From: Apostichopus japonicus
Lineage: Eukaryota; Echinodermata; Holothuroidea; Aspidochirotida; Stichopodidae
DNA: 64,000 nucleotides
NCBI RefSeq assembly: GCF_037975245.1
Contig: NC_092565.1
Span: 7,432,999 to 7,496,998, forward strand
Reading direction: 5' to 3'
In this document: positions 23,644-37,010 of the stretch, piece by piece
Layout: every line of letters begins with the position of its first letter
How positions within the stretch are numbered: the stretch's first letter is position 1
The notes under the pieces: model-generated
What the model saw: only the letters and a program-made list of their open reading frames with translations
Told to the model about the DNA's origin: nothing
Databases searched by the model: none
Program-made: the position numbers and the translations under genes

Positions 23644-26600
23644 TTTGATTAATATGTCCCTGTCGAAACGAGAGAAAATTACAAACAATCTTAAATAATT
23701 GGAGAAAAACCGTAAAGAGATATTCCGCCGACTGGAAATGCTTGCTTAACAAAATCAATAGAAGTGTTCCACATGTTCAGATAAAATCCACATCCTCATA
23801 ATATTTTCAATGGCAAAGATACGATTTTCTTCAAATATGGAGATAATTTGCCCAAAGTATCGGGCAACTTCTCATGAATGCTGTTTTTGTGGTACTTGAA
23901 CTGAAAATGTGTTTTTTTTTGTTCCTCTTTTTATAGAATTTCTTGTATCGTTTAAATAATTTATACACAGGGGAAAGTTATATTTCTAGAATGAAATTGC
24001 ATTTTCATGAAATATTGAGAACAAAGAACATTGGCAGTTAAACACATGACATTACAGTTAACCAGTATTACATTAAGCATTTATCAAACTACAATGATTT
24101 TCATAAAGTTGAAACCCATATATCTATAAATCTGGAAATTCATGATTTCAACTTTTCTTCGGAAGTCTGGAAGAAATGTTGGTAGGCCTACATGTCCCAT
24201 CCACGCACCCACCCCCCCCCCCATCCCTTCCCTCTTTAGAAATGAAGAAAACTCAAGTCAATCGAGAAGGCATTGTTCAGGATTTTCCAGATTGTTTTCT
24301 TTGTCACTATTACTAGTTCTACCTCAAGCCGTATTGTTTGTGTTATTTACTTTGTTTTTCTATAGTATTTCTCTTCATTTTCTTTCGTATTGTTTCGATG
24401 ACAGTCGTTTCCTATATATGTTTTTTGGGGTTTTTTTTATCTTTGCTTGTAGCGTTTATAAAACGTAACCGTATACTACCTTTATCGCAAATCCTTATTT
24501 TACGCTCAGTCGTTTCTTGGTACGGTTATTGGTAATTCCAATGAGTGAAAAATAACTCTATGGGAGTATAGGCTATCCAACTTGATGAACTTTTTAGAGG
24601 AGCGAATTTCACTCTAATCGATCGAGTGACTTCTCTAAAGAGTATAGTCAACATTGTGGATATTCACAAAAGAATAGTTTCTCACTTTTGTGGGTGGGCA
24701 CGGGGAATCAAGATGGAAACCTTTCACTAAAGCAATCAGCTATATGTTACTAACTCTAGTGAGCGTCGGTCACAAGTGATATTAAGATATTAAACAGGAG
24801 TTCATGAGAATTGGGTGGGGGTGGGAGGGGTGACGAGGAATGTTTAAGCGGTAATTAACAACACTGGACCGGTGAGGAGATTGGGATTTATTATACATTT
24901 CTAAGGAAAGTCACATTTCACAGGAATGGCACCTGGTCAAGAAAACCTTACTGTACTTGACTGATCCACTCTGTCTTTACATCGAGACTGTGATTCATGT
25001 GTCATCATTGTCAAAAGTGTACCAAAGAGTTCATTAGAAGTCCAGGAACATATACTACACATGCAGGTATTAACTGAGGCCGAAATGCGATGGGGATTAT
25101 AGTGATAAGCTTAGTGGATATACGGACAGTGTTATAAGACGCCATCTAACTTTCAATCGTAACATATGTAATTGTAAGGTAAAGGTCGTATCCCTTGCTT
25201 GAATTTGTTTGACACTAAAACTAAAGATCACCAAAAAAAAATCAAGAATATTCCGTTCTTCAGCCTCAAAATACCTGGACCGATGTATACTGCTATATAG
25301 TTAAAAGGAGCTGTAAACCAATGATACTAATACAAACAATAGGTGCATTCTAAGTAAATCATCTACCTATAGCCTCGGTGAATGGTTTTCCAAATACCCT
25401 CGTTTCAATAGCTTTGCTTATACAACACGCCCCCTTTTATTTCAATCTGAAGGTGCGATAGTTCATATTATATATGCATTGTGTATAACAATGTATTCGT
25501 ACCCTGCATGCTATGTAGGTATACCTTTAATATGCCAATTACTACACGGAACCAAATTTTAGGGATCAAAAAGATATCGTTTCTGGCACATGGATTGATA
25601 GTATGTATAGTGTATATTCTTTGAGGAGAATGATGGGACGTTAATTTGACATTACGAGATATTTGAAATTACGAGATAATGAAAGGGATGACAGTGCGAT
25701 ATTAAAGGTATTTCTATTCTCTTTACATGCATAACGTGATAGGCCTAGCGCGTAAGGATGCATAATGGCAGTGGGTGTTATAGGTAGGCTGTAGTTGGTA
25801 GTAGCTATAGCGTATATAGTTTCCGTTATTTTTCTGACTTGACTATAATAGGCACGTATTTACCAAGAAATGTCACGGAAGCCATAAAGAGGAAATATAC
25901 AGTGCCGGACTGAGAGGGTTTCAAAGTGTGGGACAATCCCTTGAGAAATGTGTAATCACCTCTTCCTGCAACACCCCACCCTATCCCTCTTGCAGACACC
26001 ATATTTTAAAAGAAAAAAAGAAAAAAAAATTGCTTTCACTTTAATCTATGAAATTTGTGATGTATATGGCTAAATGAAAACTCCAAAACGCGAGGGATCA
26101 TGCCTGCATGATGTGGGCCAGTAAAGCAGTGTCTGCGCGGCAACGGTATAGGCTACACGGTGTGAGCGGCTAAATGTTGGACAAGGGGGAGGAGAGGGGT
26201 GGGATTGGGATGGTCATCGTCCCACCTCCCGGACAGACTCTATGAAATAAAAGTACCATCATGGTAAAGCATGGTCATATTTCACTTATTCCTCTATGTA
26301 AGCCCAATTTTTTTATCAAAAGGTTCAAACAAACGGGGAAAAGATAAAGAGAGCGAGAAGTGGAGAGAGAGAGAGACAGAGGAAAAAGGGGAAGGGGGTT
26401 CCCATGAGCGGGGAGAATTTGGAAAACAGCATAGAGAGATCTCATACAACGTTTCAGAAGTGTGGAAATTGGAATATCTCAATTCCCATATATGACGAAA
26501 TATGTATTTTATAGGCATAGCGGTATATCTAAGACTTTTGTCCCCTCACACTTTTGAGACGCTATCTACGCCGGTTTAGCCCGCATAGAGTCACCCTATC

Positions 26601-26924
26601 GAAAAGAAGACAAACTAACAACTTGTAACCTATTTATATAGGGGCAGAAATCGAACAAAAAATATTTTTGGCCTTCATTCACTCGATTTGGCCGGTTGTG
26701 CCACCGAGAAAAACTGGGAACCCTGCTGTAGGCTGTAATCTAAGTACAACTTCAAACTATTAAGCTTCTATTTTGAGTGAGTCAGTATTATAATTTCTAC
26801 CCAACGAATCAATATCAGGCGAATCATATCCAGTATTTTCAACATTTCAATATAACTTAATCCAGGGCCCCCTGGACTCCAGGCAGATAGCGCAAAACGT
26901 TCTCGTTGACAGGTCAATAAAATG

Positions 26925-26980
26925 AATCTGCCCCGCCCCCCCCCCCCACCCTCCAAGATGAAATCCTGGCTACGCGCTTC
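26925..26980. mobile_element. Possible right end of a decayed hAT element
   Basis: The phrase AAATCCTGGCTACGCGCTT after a poly-C run is the reverse complement of a hAT-like terminus (GCGTAGCCAGGATTT). No matching left end or target duplication was found, so this is a relic at best. Confidence 0.3.
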
Positions 26981-29161
26981 CAAGTATAGGAATACAGGCA
27001 CGAACGAAGGTCTTATATAGACTAAATACAAAGATAATATACAGCCTATATATACGGGCAGCATAAAATGTGATCCTTCATACCAAGTACATTAATGATT
27101 CCGAGTACCAACCTGCAGCTCTTTACCGAGTCATCGAAAATAATTAAATAAATTGATAAATCATACTCAGGGCAAACTTGGAAACAATATTCACTTCGTT
27201 CTCAATAATTCCTCGTGGAAACCGTCAGAATATTGTGGCAGTATAAAAGGTGTGGGGTGGGTTTGGGGTTTTGTTGGGTTGGGGGTTACATATTCCTGTC
27301 AAATATGGACTAAATTTTAAGGTAAGCTTCAGTCCTGTTCCTTTTTTTACAAACATTTAACTGTATATAATTTGATTCTTCACATCAAATATATTCACAG
27401 AGGTCAACTCTATAGGCTTAATGTATACGTTACATCTTGAAGTTAAATACACCAGTACAGTGTCTGTTTGTTCTTCTTCCTACGATTAACTGAGTTAATA
27501 GTATTATTTAATTCTATATAGAGTGATACCCCGGTAAATGATATTTACCATAAAATATGGATCTTTATACAATGATGTTCTTTTATAGTTCCAATCAAAC
27601 GAGATGGATTTCAATGGGACATCCTAATCCAATACTCGAAGTGAAGAAACAAACAAAATATGAACCAAATGACAAACAAACAAAATATCCTATCGCACGT
27701 TGCTCAATGAAATTTTTTTATGGACAACAATAGGATTTGATGATACTTGTAAAAAACTACTCATAAAATCTCACCTGTTTTAAGCCAGTATGTTTCGCAA
27801 CCCGCACTAGCAGTTAATTGAAGTGTAATGTTAAATTGCGTCTGCTTCTGTTTGGATAGATTCACCTAATGAGAGCGAAAAGTCAAAGTAGAAGTTTTTT
27901 ATACATAGGGCCTACTCGTATGTACATAGCTCATTCATACATGATTACTTACTCAAGTTGGTAATTCCAAAGGGAGAACCCCTGATGTCAAAACATATAG
28001 CAATGAGGGAGATTTGCTGTAAAGAAATCTCCCCATGCATGTAGTTAGTACGCATGCGCCACTTTGACTTATAGTCAATTGGCCAGGGGGAACTAAATTT
28101 GATTGCATCAAAGTTATAGTATCTGAATTTTATTTTCCTCTATAACAAACGAAGTGATTTTCTACATAAATTTTTTACCCTTGAAATGTCAAGGAATGAT
28201 TTGGTTTTTACACATTTGCTATTATTCTTATTATTCTTATTATTCGCATTCTCATTATTATTCTCAATATCATCCTCATTCTCATTTTTCATTATTAGAC
28301 TATTATAAAAAATATATGAACTGTTGCAGCTTGGAGCAACTTTTAGAGTAAAGAAAACGAATCTTCCAGTATACTTTGGGAAATGAAAAAGTAAGCTACA
28401 AATCATCTCTTATGCCTACCCCCAATGTCAAGGGACCCCGTAACTATAACAGGTAGGTACACATGGTAGCTTCATATTTCCCGATTGTGTCTGCAAAACA
28501 CAATCAAGAGTTGATGTAATCGTAACACCTGATAGAGGTCAAAGGGCGTTCATCCTGAACTGCCTATTATATGCATTTGTCCAAAAATACAACAACAACA
28601 AAAACAGTCTTGTTCACTAGAGTATCTTACATAATGGTATACCACCACCCAGCATCATATTTTAATCACGAGTATCCCTTCTATTATAAAGGAAATCACA
28701 CAAAGTAACGAAGCCACGGGAAAAGAAACACATTACAGAATTTAGCCCACTGTATATTATAGCCTCTCTGTTGAAATTTCTGAAACTTAAAAAAAAGCCT
28801 TTATATAAACTTCTTCAATGTGTGGAGGAACATCTAACCGTTGAGACTTTCAAATCAAATAACAAATTCTCCTGTTTAGGTATAATTTTATTCAATGTTT
28901 AGCATATCATATTAAAGGGTCCCCCTCTTTGTCTAAAAGTGTTAAGAGGAGTACTGTTTTGTTTCTTCAAAGTAATATGAAAGTGTCTGATTGTGTCTCA
29001 CGGCCAATGTGAACTCATTTAATATTTAGTAGATATGAACGGGAAAAAAAGGATTTAATTAGGTGGTTTACAAGTGGGCGTTCTTGTTGTGCTCAATAGG
29101 TCCAAGGATGGTTGACTTTTTGAATTGTTTTGAGTTGTTTAGAATCTGTTTGCTCTAGCCG

Positions 29162-29184
29162 ACTGACGTCACATGTACGTCAGT
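29162..29184. promoter_or_regulatory. Palindrome containing a CRE motif
   Basis: ACTGACGT and its exact reverse complement ACGTCAGT flank a 7-base spacer, CACATGT. The left half includes the full TGACGTCA, the CREB/ATF consensus. It lies 5.5 kb upstream of gene A and 8 kb upstream of gene B. Function is inferred from motif alone. Confidence 0.35.
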
Positions 29185-30391
29185 TGCCCATATATTCTAC
29201 CAGTGTCATCAAAATAAGGATAGGCGTGTAGGGAAGCTTCATAAAGATATTTCATTGACAGCTAACATCCATGATGCAAATGTTAAAAAACTAACATATG
29301 AAATGAATCATATTGAAGGTATTATAAGATTAATACCACTCTACCGGTATGCACATCTTTCTAACCTCACTCACACACACCACACACACGAGAAGAAAAA
29401 ATAGTTATTAGCATTACCGTGTGTTTAGAGTCACTAAATATAGTCTACGCATACCTGTTAATGTACTAGCTGATATAACTGTTCATTGTTGCAGCAGAGG
29501 CCCCCCCCCTCCCATACCCCATTCACGGGAGTCGACGACAGCGACCCCAGGGACCAATCTCCTCCTTTATAGAGTCATTTATTCCCCTCTGGCTCTACCT
29601 CCATCAGTTGGTGGAAATGTAGAAGCCACACACCTTTAAAATCCTATTCACGCCAATGGGTAGTAGGAGGGGTTGAGCGGGGGGGGGGGGGGGGTCAATA
29701 CATGTATACTATAAGGGGAAGAGAACTCCACAGTTTGATAGTCTTACAGTATATTACGTACATGGGTGCCACCGCCTCCATACTGATGGCTAAGATGTTT
29801 AGTCTTCCATGGTAGCCTGGGTCTACGGGAATGGTTACCCACTCCCCTTTATGAAATCTTGGTTCAAATTAAGGGTACATGCATGCTTGGATCCCAAATG
29901 GTGCAATTTTATTTTGCAACTTTGAAAACGACATTGAAGACCTTTCGACATAAGTTGTAACGTATAAAATGCAATGCTTATTATAGATATGAACGTAATT
30001 GGGCACCTGGGAATTCGTATAATCAGTTTCTGATATTCAACAACGAAGTAAATATAGGTAGATAATAAAAAGTAAAACTACATTGAATACTTAGCCTACA
30101 CTGTCGGTTCATACATAATCTATACTAACGAATCTAAAAACAAGCGAGCAGTAACAAGCACTAACAAACACTAACTTCCTTATTGACAATGTAAATTACT
30201 TCCAACTTATTGTTCCCATTACGAAACACAGTTAAAATAAACTATGACTACTTGAGACTACTTTGCATGGTGGCCTTGGTGGGTATCGCTTCTATAACTA
30301 ACTTAATAAATGAGGCATGAATATCAAAGTAACAAAGTCCATTTCCGCACATCAATACTCAACTTTACTTATATTCTGATATATTGAAAGC

Positions 30392-30634
30392 ATCCAGGTC
30401 GGATCCAGGTAGGTGTGGAGGGTTAGACCCCTCCCCACACTCCCCCTTTCCAACCTTACAAAGAAACATAAAGTATTTATTAGCAGACCTAATATGTATT
30501 TAAGTGTTTAGAGCATAAATGTGCTTCGGTTCACCATTTCAGGTCTTAATTATTCTTGTAGCCCCCCCCCCCCATGGAGAGGCCCCCGTTCCTCCCGTTT
30601 TCCTTTTTAAAATTCAGGATCCGCCTCTGGACGA
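30392..30634. mobile_element. Candidate decayed hAT MITE
   Basis: Left end near CAGGTCGGATCCAGG and right end CAGGATCCGCCTCTG form an imperfect terminal inverted repeat around GGATCC. The interior contains a poly-C run. No matching 8-bp duplication flanks the ends, so the boundaries are uncertain. Confidence 0.4.
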
Positions 30635-31130
30635 CGGCACACGTGTAATTTTACTAGATCTATACCATAACGCATATACGGTATCTCACTATATGTTATG
30701 GTAATCCGTTGTTCTATAAATTCCAAAAACTAACCATTACATTTTATTCGTGATTCATTTAAACAACCGACTAACCTTGTATGACATGCATTCAACACCC
30801 CATTCGCCACTGGAAAAAAAATGTAAAACATCTAACAAAGAACATAAATATTTAAAGGGTATGTTTTTTTTTCCTATTGCATTTTTGTTATTGCATCATG
30901 AGGAACTGAACGAACGATCTGTGTGTTAAGGCCGGGTCACATCTGCGCGATTCAACACGCGATTCAACTCGCAACTAAAATCACGCGAATCATGGTTGCT
31001 TCTGAGAAGTTGCGCTGATTAGGACATTGCTCTATTGCAAATCAACCCAAATCGACAGCGCAACTTTTATTGCGCAACAAGTTGATACCCGTGTCTTATG
31101 GCGGGCCATCAGTCTCAAATCATGGGAGAT

Positions 31131-31340
31131 CGACTTATACCGATTTAAATCGACATATACCAGTTTCCTTCGACTTATACCAGTTTCCTTCGACTTATAC
31201 CAGTTTCATTCTACATATCATCGATTTAAATCGACATATACCAGTTTACTTCGACATATCATCGATTTAAATCGACATATACCAGTTTACTTCGACATAT
31301 CATCGATTTATTTTACTTATCATCGATTTAAATCGACATG
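31131..31340. repeat. Tandem array of palindromic TCGATTTAAATCGA units
   Basis: Short units alternate between the perfect palindrome TCGATTTAAATCGA and CATATACCAGTTTCCTTCGA-type phrases. The palindrome occurs intact or nearly intact four times. The open frames across the block arise from the repeat. The adjacent left sequence (from about 30930) begins GGCCGGGTCACATCTGCGCG, a phrase reminiscent of transposon ends, but no partner end was found. Confidence 0.85.
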
Positions 31341-32137
31341 CTATCATGGTCATCGCACACAAAAGAAAAAAAAAAAAAGAAAAAAGATACAACAATTAAA
31401 CTTGGTGGCATTGCTGTGATCTCTTGTTTGCAAATATTAAAATGTCTCAGTACATATCAGACAATTTCTAACATTGGAATGACAAATTGCAGGTGGATAG
31501 TTGCAAATGCACAGTAATATACATACAATAATGCTACTAATTGTTACGTAATATATATATCGTTTGCTCAGAACTGCCCAATGGTTCGTATATATGTGCA
31601 AAGTATGAGATAAACCAAGGTAAACCTTAATTGACAGTATACATATGTGACGAGTATATGTTATGTAGACCGCCTATGTGTAGATTTTTTAAAGAAGGTT
31701 AAAAATTACAGCCCAATCATTTTGCGACATTGCATGCAGCAAAAACATCTATAAACAACATAGCTAATTGTGCGGCCCAAACGCATAGTGGATGTATAGA
31801 CGGTTTGTACAATCACAACATAGATATACTTCATCATACTTGATATACTAACCAAATAAATGACGAGAAATATAGAACTCAAGGTTATAGTCCAAATGTG
31901 ATCCTCACTAGTTTGTTCTTGTGGCCTGTAGTGGCGGCAACAGAAAGTCGCAGGACATATGATGGAAAAGAGGAACGTTGCGTCCTGTTTATATACGAAC
32001 GATTAGTTTTCACCGATGCTGGAGACTATATTAGTAAAGTGTGCACTAGGTTTCAATGGAGGGATAAGTTGGTCTTCTGCCAAATAAGCTAACCTTTTTC
32101 CCCTCAGCCACACCCCCATCTCCTATATATACCTGCA

Positions 32138-32502
32138 CACTGGCGTAGGAAGGTACTTTTGAGTGGGGGGGGGCTGAAGACTGATGGCCGGCATGGGGGA
32201 GGGGTCTAAGGGGAGGGGGTGTCCCCCTCCCGTTTGGAATATTTTTGCATTTCCAGGTGGCCTCAGATGCAATTTGGTGCAATATAGCACACTTCAAGAC
32301 CCACTCCATTTTGTAAATAATTTAGCATTTTCACCTGGCCTTAGATGCAATTTGGTGCTCCAAATGAGATTTTTTTCTCATTTGGAAATGAAAAAGGGGT
32401 TTTATGACTTGCGAAGCGCGGGGGCGGAATGATACTCCCGCCCCACCATATTTTTCAATGGGGGGCTGGCGCCCCAGCCCTCCACCGGTTCCTACGCCCT
32501 TG
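32138..32502 (-). mobile_element. hAT MITE, same family as 38679-39040, opposite orientation
   Basis: Ends CACTGGCGTAGGAA and TTCCTACGCCCTTG form terminal inverted repeats. The interior is a close reverse complement of the 38679-39040 element, including the TTTTTCTCATTTGGAAATGA phrase and a GGAGGGGGTGTCCCCCTCCC core. The flanking 8-mers (TACCTGCA and TAGTTGCG) match at only five positions, so the insertion is older or an end has shifted. Confidence 0.85.
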
Positions 32503-32546
32503 TAGTTGCGTGCAGCTACAGTAATTATCGCCACCCTTTTTCAGTT

Positions 32547-32947
32547 AGTTTAAAGTGTGAAACGTATTACATGTGGGACCTTCCCTTATTTCAATAATCT
32601 CGTTTAGGAATTGCAACACGACAAACACGGAACCGTTACTGTATGGTACCTGGAATTATATACGTTTATAAATGATGTTTACATGATAAAATATTGTAAA
32701 TATTTATTAGGATTGTTACACTTCTTTGTTATGCAAATGAGGACTGTATAGTAACAATATTCCTACCAGGGAACATTAAATATCTGAAAAGTGAAGTGTC
32801 TCAGCCGACGGGTCCTCATGACTCCAAGCAGGACTTAAAAATACATTTCGGATATTTATTTTCGTGCTATGAACTCGCTACCAGCGATAAAAAAAGAGGT
32901 ATGAGAAATACCGTCTTTGGAATATCTGTGTGTTATACATAATAAAT
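32547..32947 (+). repeat. Dispersed 400-bp repeat, copy 1
   Basis: Nearly identical, in the same orientation, to 60655-61051, from AGTTTAAAGTGTGAA to ATAATAAAT, with a few indels. It directly follows the hAT MITE. No long open frame is conserved between copies. Confidence 0.93.
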
Positions 32948-33821
32948 TTGCCAAGCCTGCCATATAGCAAAGTGAACGAGCGTGGAAAAGTCACTTGCAC
33001 AACTCCAATTCTCCTAAATCTACCGCGAGAGCCTACGTATCTTTCTCCCCAACTCCCCACCCCCAACCCCATTTCTCTCTCCCCTTCTGTCTTAATATAA
33101 AACGCCGATGGAAAAACAAAGTAAATTACTCAGCTTTCTTCAATATATTTAATTCATGCCAAACAGATGCATTTATTTGTACTCGAGTTAGCACAAAACG
33201 CTATCATAACATTTTTAAAAGAGCCTCTAAAATATGTTTTTATAACGTTAAATGTGGTGTTATAAAAACGTCGGTATAACCATTTTATGAGATATTAATG
33301 TTATATTAATGTTTTAACGAAAAAACGTTTTGAAATAATAGCCTGAAAATGTTTTCGTGACATATTTATTACACCACAAACAACGTTATCAAAACAAAAG
33401 ACGAAACGTTTTAATAACGTTTTTGTGTTTGCTGAATATATACCTGTTGTATATGATCTTTATATTAATATATTAGAACACAAGTTCATTGTTTTAACAT
33501 TTTTTTCACGAATGCAATAAACAGCTTTCGTTTCAGAAATTGGCATTGCAACTTAATTGTTGTGTTTTCTCTTCTTCTCCGGACTGTGTTCCAATAATTG
33601 GTGTCTGAGTTTCTCTCTCCCTGTTCTCTTTCAATGCGCGTGCGCAGTTTCAAATGTGTGTTTCATGATAGCCATAATAAAATTCGTATTGAAAAAGCTT
33701 GATTAATTCTATAGGTGTAACAATTAACCTCGGCGAGTTAGAGAATGCATCATCAACATCAACAATTTGAATGATCGAAGTATAGGTTCATCATTTGGAT
33801 TCAGTGTTCAGTGAAAGGGTC

Positions 33822-35390
33822 AAAAATCACATACGCCGTAATAATTCCCTGCCACTGGCTTGACCAAGTATTCGCTTGCCAGTCGTCTCCATATTCCGAT
33901 ACTGCGGTTCTCCATTTAGGTTAAATAGTAGGTTGTGGAATGCAGTCAAGATGAGAGACTGTCAACAATTCTTTGCAAATGAAGGAATTTTGAAGAGGAA
34001 ACGAAACATTTGCGTCTCACGTTGTAGTTGTAACTAGCCTAAGTTGTAATTTAATAAGTGTAGCCTAACTGTACTTTCTACGTAAGTAAAACTTAATAAC
34101 AGAAAAGCGAATGGGAGTTATCATTAGACTTCAGTTAAGTAAAATCATATTTGTATGAAGTGTAAATAATGTTGAGAGTTAAGCGCGCGGTCGCGGTGAA
34201 TTTGCCATTTTTTTGTGTGAGAACATTGCAATGTAAACAAGAAGTTTTCATAAAAGCGACATGGCCAAGTTCACCCTGAGCCTCTGTTCAGGGTGAAGGC
34301 TCAGTCACAGTGGGTTTTATTATATTTTGAATCCGCTTAGCTACAGTGAAGTTGCAGTCGTGGTGGTGATACATACAGTAGACCAAAGCTAGTTCGTTTG
34401 AAGACTGCGACTGGCATTTCCGGAGGCGAAGTGAGGTTTCAAATCTGCAGAGTATGCATATGGGCCTAGTTTAAGTTAGGCCGAATTATTTTGCATTTAT
34501 TTATCAACTAAGGCAACTTGAAAATATCAAGGTATAGGTCCTGGCAGAAGTGACACATGGACAAGTAGCCTACTTTATGTAGTAGTAGTACATGTATTGA
34601 ATAATTTATATAGCATTGCAAAATGGGCATAGCCTACTGGTAATATGCAAGTGCAAAGATGTGCACAGGTTTTGCACAAAATCTCTGTGACAAAGTTTAG
34701 AGCCTTTGAAACTGCTACTCCAACTTTGAACACTAAATTGTATCCTGTATGGTAAGTCTTAACGTGAAGCTAGGTGCAACATACTAGCATATAGAGTTTG
34801 ATTTATTTTCACATAATATATATAAATAAAATGGTGAATAATTAAATTACAAGGAGGTGGAGGAGGACTGAAGAAGCAGAGCTTTTACCAGCAGGCCCCC
34901 TTTACAAAAACAAAAATGAAAGAATACAAAGTATAGGCTTTAGGCTAAGTTCATACTATTATTTCAAGTTGAATAACCATTTCAATTTCAAAGTAAAATG
35001 AGTTTTGTATAGCACTTGATGTATGGCATCACAGGTTATTATTGCACCATGAAATCATTCAAATCATGAATGAAATATCAATCAAGTTAACTTTAATATT
35101 CTGCATCCTGTAGACAACAACCTGGCATTCCATAAAGTTGGGATCGAGTTGGAGTAATTGAATACATGAAGGCATAGCTGGGCTACTTGAGTCATTTAGA
35201 AAGTCTTAAGTTATTATCTAAAGTTGTGATAGATATCATAGCTATCCATATCAACAAAAATCTCAACAGTCATTAATCCCCCCCCCCCTCCCACCCCTTC
35301 CAAACAAAAGGAATTTTCTTTTACTTTAAATTCCTCTCTCTGCTCAAATATACATCCTGCATGTTTGTATTTTCACTTTAACTTTCATTC
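33822..35390 (+). repeat. Dispersed 1.5-kb repeat, copy 1 (segments A and B)
   Basis: Segment B (34140 to about 35390) matches 62823-64000 closely in the same orientation, including GTTAAGCGCGCGGTCGCGGT. Segment A (33822-34139) matches 62510-62822 in inverted orientation. Copy 1 has roughly 45 extra bases near 35110-35200 and a poly-C run at 35279 that copy 2 lacks. There is no protein-coding signal. It could be an unclassified non-autonomous transposon or a segmental duplicate. Confidence 0.9.
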
Positions 35391-36589
35391 CATGATGATG
35401 TTAAGATTCACACATAGCTTCTTAATTAGAAACAGCCACTGTTAATCACAGTATTTGATGTACTGTCAGTTTTTATTGGAGGGGGGGAGTATACTCTAGT
35501 AGTATATTTACTATATTATTTGCTGCAGAAGTTATAAGAACTTAAATGCTATTGTAGGGGATGAAAGGTTTACAGCAAACGGTATTAATTTTATAGTGTT
35601 ATTCAGTATGTCAGACGAGGTATTAGCTGTTCATCACAAACAAGTCATTAGCATCTGTAGTTGGCCACTGTACTGTGTTTCATCGCAAATTGTTGCTGTC
35701 AATAAAGTATTGCTTACTGGGGGACCCTTATTTTGATAATTAACCTTTATCCCAAGGGATTGTGAAAGTAGGTTATAGAATTCTAGTACATTCTTTTTAC
35801 TAAAAATCACTACACAGCTTATTGTGCTATAGGTAGCTCATTACCAGTTCACACAAATTTAGGGACTTTGTGATCTAATAATTTATAATCAAACAATGAC
35901 TTGAACGATAATTAACAATAAAATTATGGTACATAATAAATAGTAGTCATGTAGTCATGAATATGATATGAAAGGATGTCTTTTTACTATATTTATAAAC
36001 AAACAATTCCGAACAAATGAGTCGTTGCAAGAGTGTGCAGTAAGTTTGTTTGGAGGGGTGGGGGAGGAGAGGGTGGGGAGAAAAATTCTTCTATCTGAGC
36101 CATTATCTGGCATGTTAGGACACAAAAGTGTAGTAGTGTCCTACTGTAACCTCCCATTAATACTGAGAAGATGTGATTGCCAAGACTCTAAGAACTTCCT
36201 CTTTTTGAAGTTTGGCTCCACACTATCATTTTCTACTCATAAGCCCCACAAACAAAATTGTTTTCAAATTTTGTGACCTTGAATTCCTTTGTTTTCTTGA
36301 TATATCCTGTTTTTGCAATCCATTTTACTTATTGACGGAGGTTATCTCAATTGACTTTTGCACGATTTGTTTGTTTGTTCAATGGGTTATAAAGTCTATG
36401 GAGAGGTAACCCTGTTTGTTACAGAAGTTTACTAGCTTGTTTACCGTGATACGATAACTTCGACGAGTGATGTCAATTCTATTTTGATCATTAAAAGGGG
36501 ATCTTTGTTTTCTTTTCTATTATTTCAAAATGCAAAAACTATCCATGCAATGATGATGTCCCCTGGTTGTTATTTGATTTCAACAGAGG

Positions 36590-37010
36590 TCAAAGCCTGA
36601 AAACCTTGTAAATATGAGGCTCCCAGAACGGTGAAGCTTGGATTAAGTCAAATGATAATATGTGTATCACCTTTGGTGAGCACAAGAACCCTTTCTGAAA
36701 TTGGTGAAGGTCAAAGGTCATTTGAGATGAACAGTGGTCAAGTATGAAAAACATCATTTTCAACACAACATCATGGTTGAAGTTCATACTTGGTAGGCAA
36801 TTCTAACCTGGTGAATACAAGAACCCTACTGGAATTGGTGAAGGTCATATGAGATTAACAGTGTACAAGCATGAAAACTTTGTAAAACACAATAACTCAC
36901 AAAGTAAATCTTAGTTGAAAGTCTTACTTGACATGTAGTGCTCACTTGGTGAGTACTAGAACCCTATTGAAATTGTTGGAGGTCAAAGGTCATTTAAGGT
37001 TTAAATTGAT
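36590..37010. repeat. Degenerate tandem repeat carrying DR1 motifs
   Basis: Two to three diverged units of about 140 bp contain the phrases CAAGAACCCT, AATTGGTGAAGGTCAAAGGT and a following CATTTGAG-type block. Two units hold perfect AGGTCA-A-AGGTCA direct repeats (36708-36720 and 36980-36992). The block ends about 370 bp upstream of the first inferred gene B exon. Confidence 0.7.

Noticed and set aside
25890-26235. Possible hAT element starting CAGTGCCGGACTGAG
   Set aside because: The left end resembles hAT termini, but no matching right end or 8-bp duplication was found.
31027-31419. 130-residue open frame
   Set aside because: It is created by the palindromic tandem array; no splice sites or domain.
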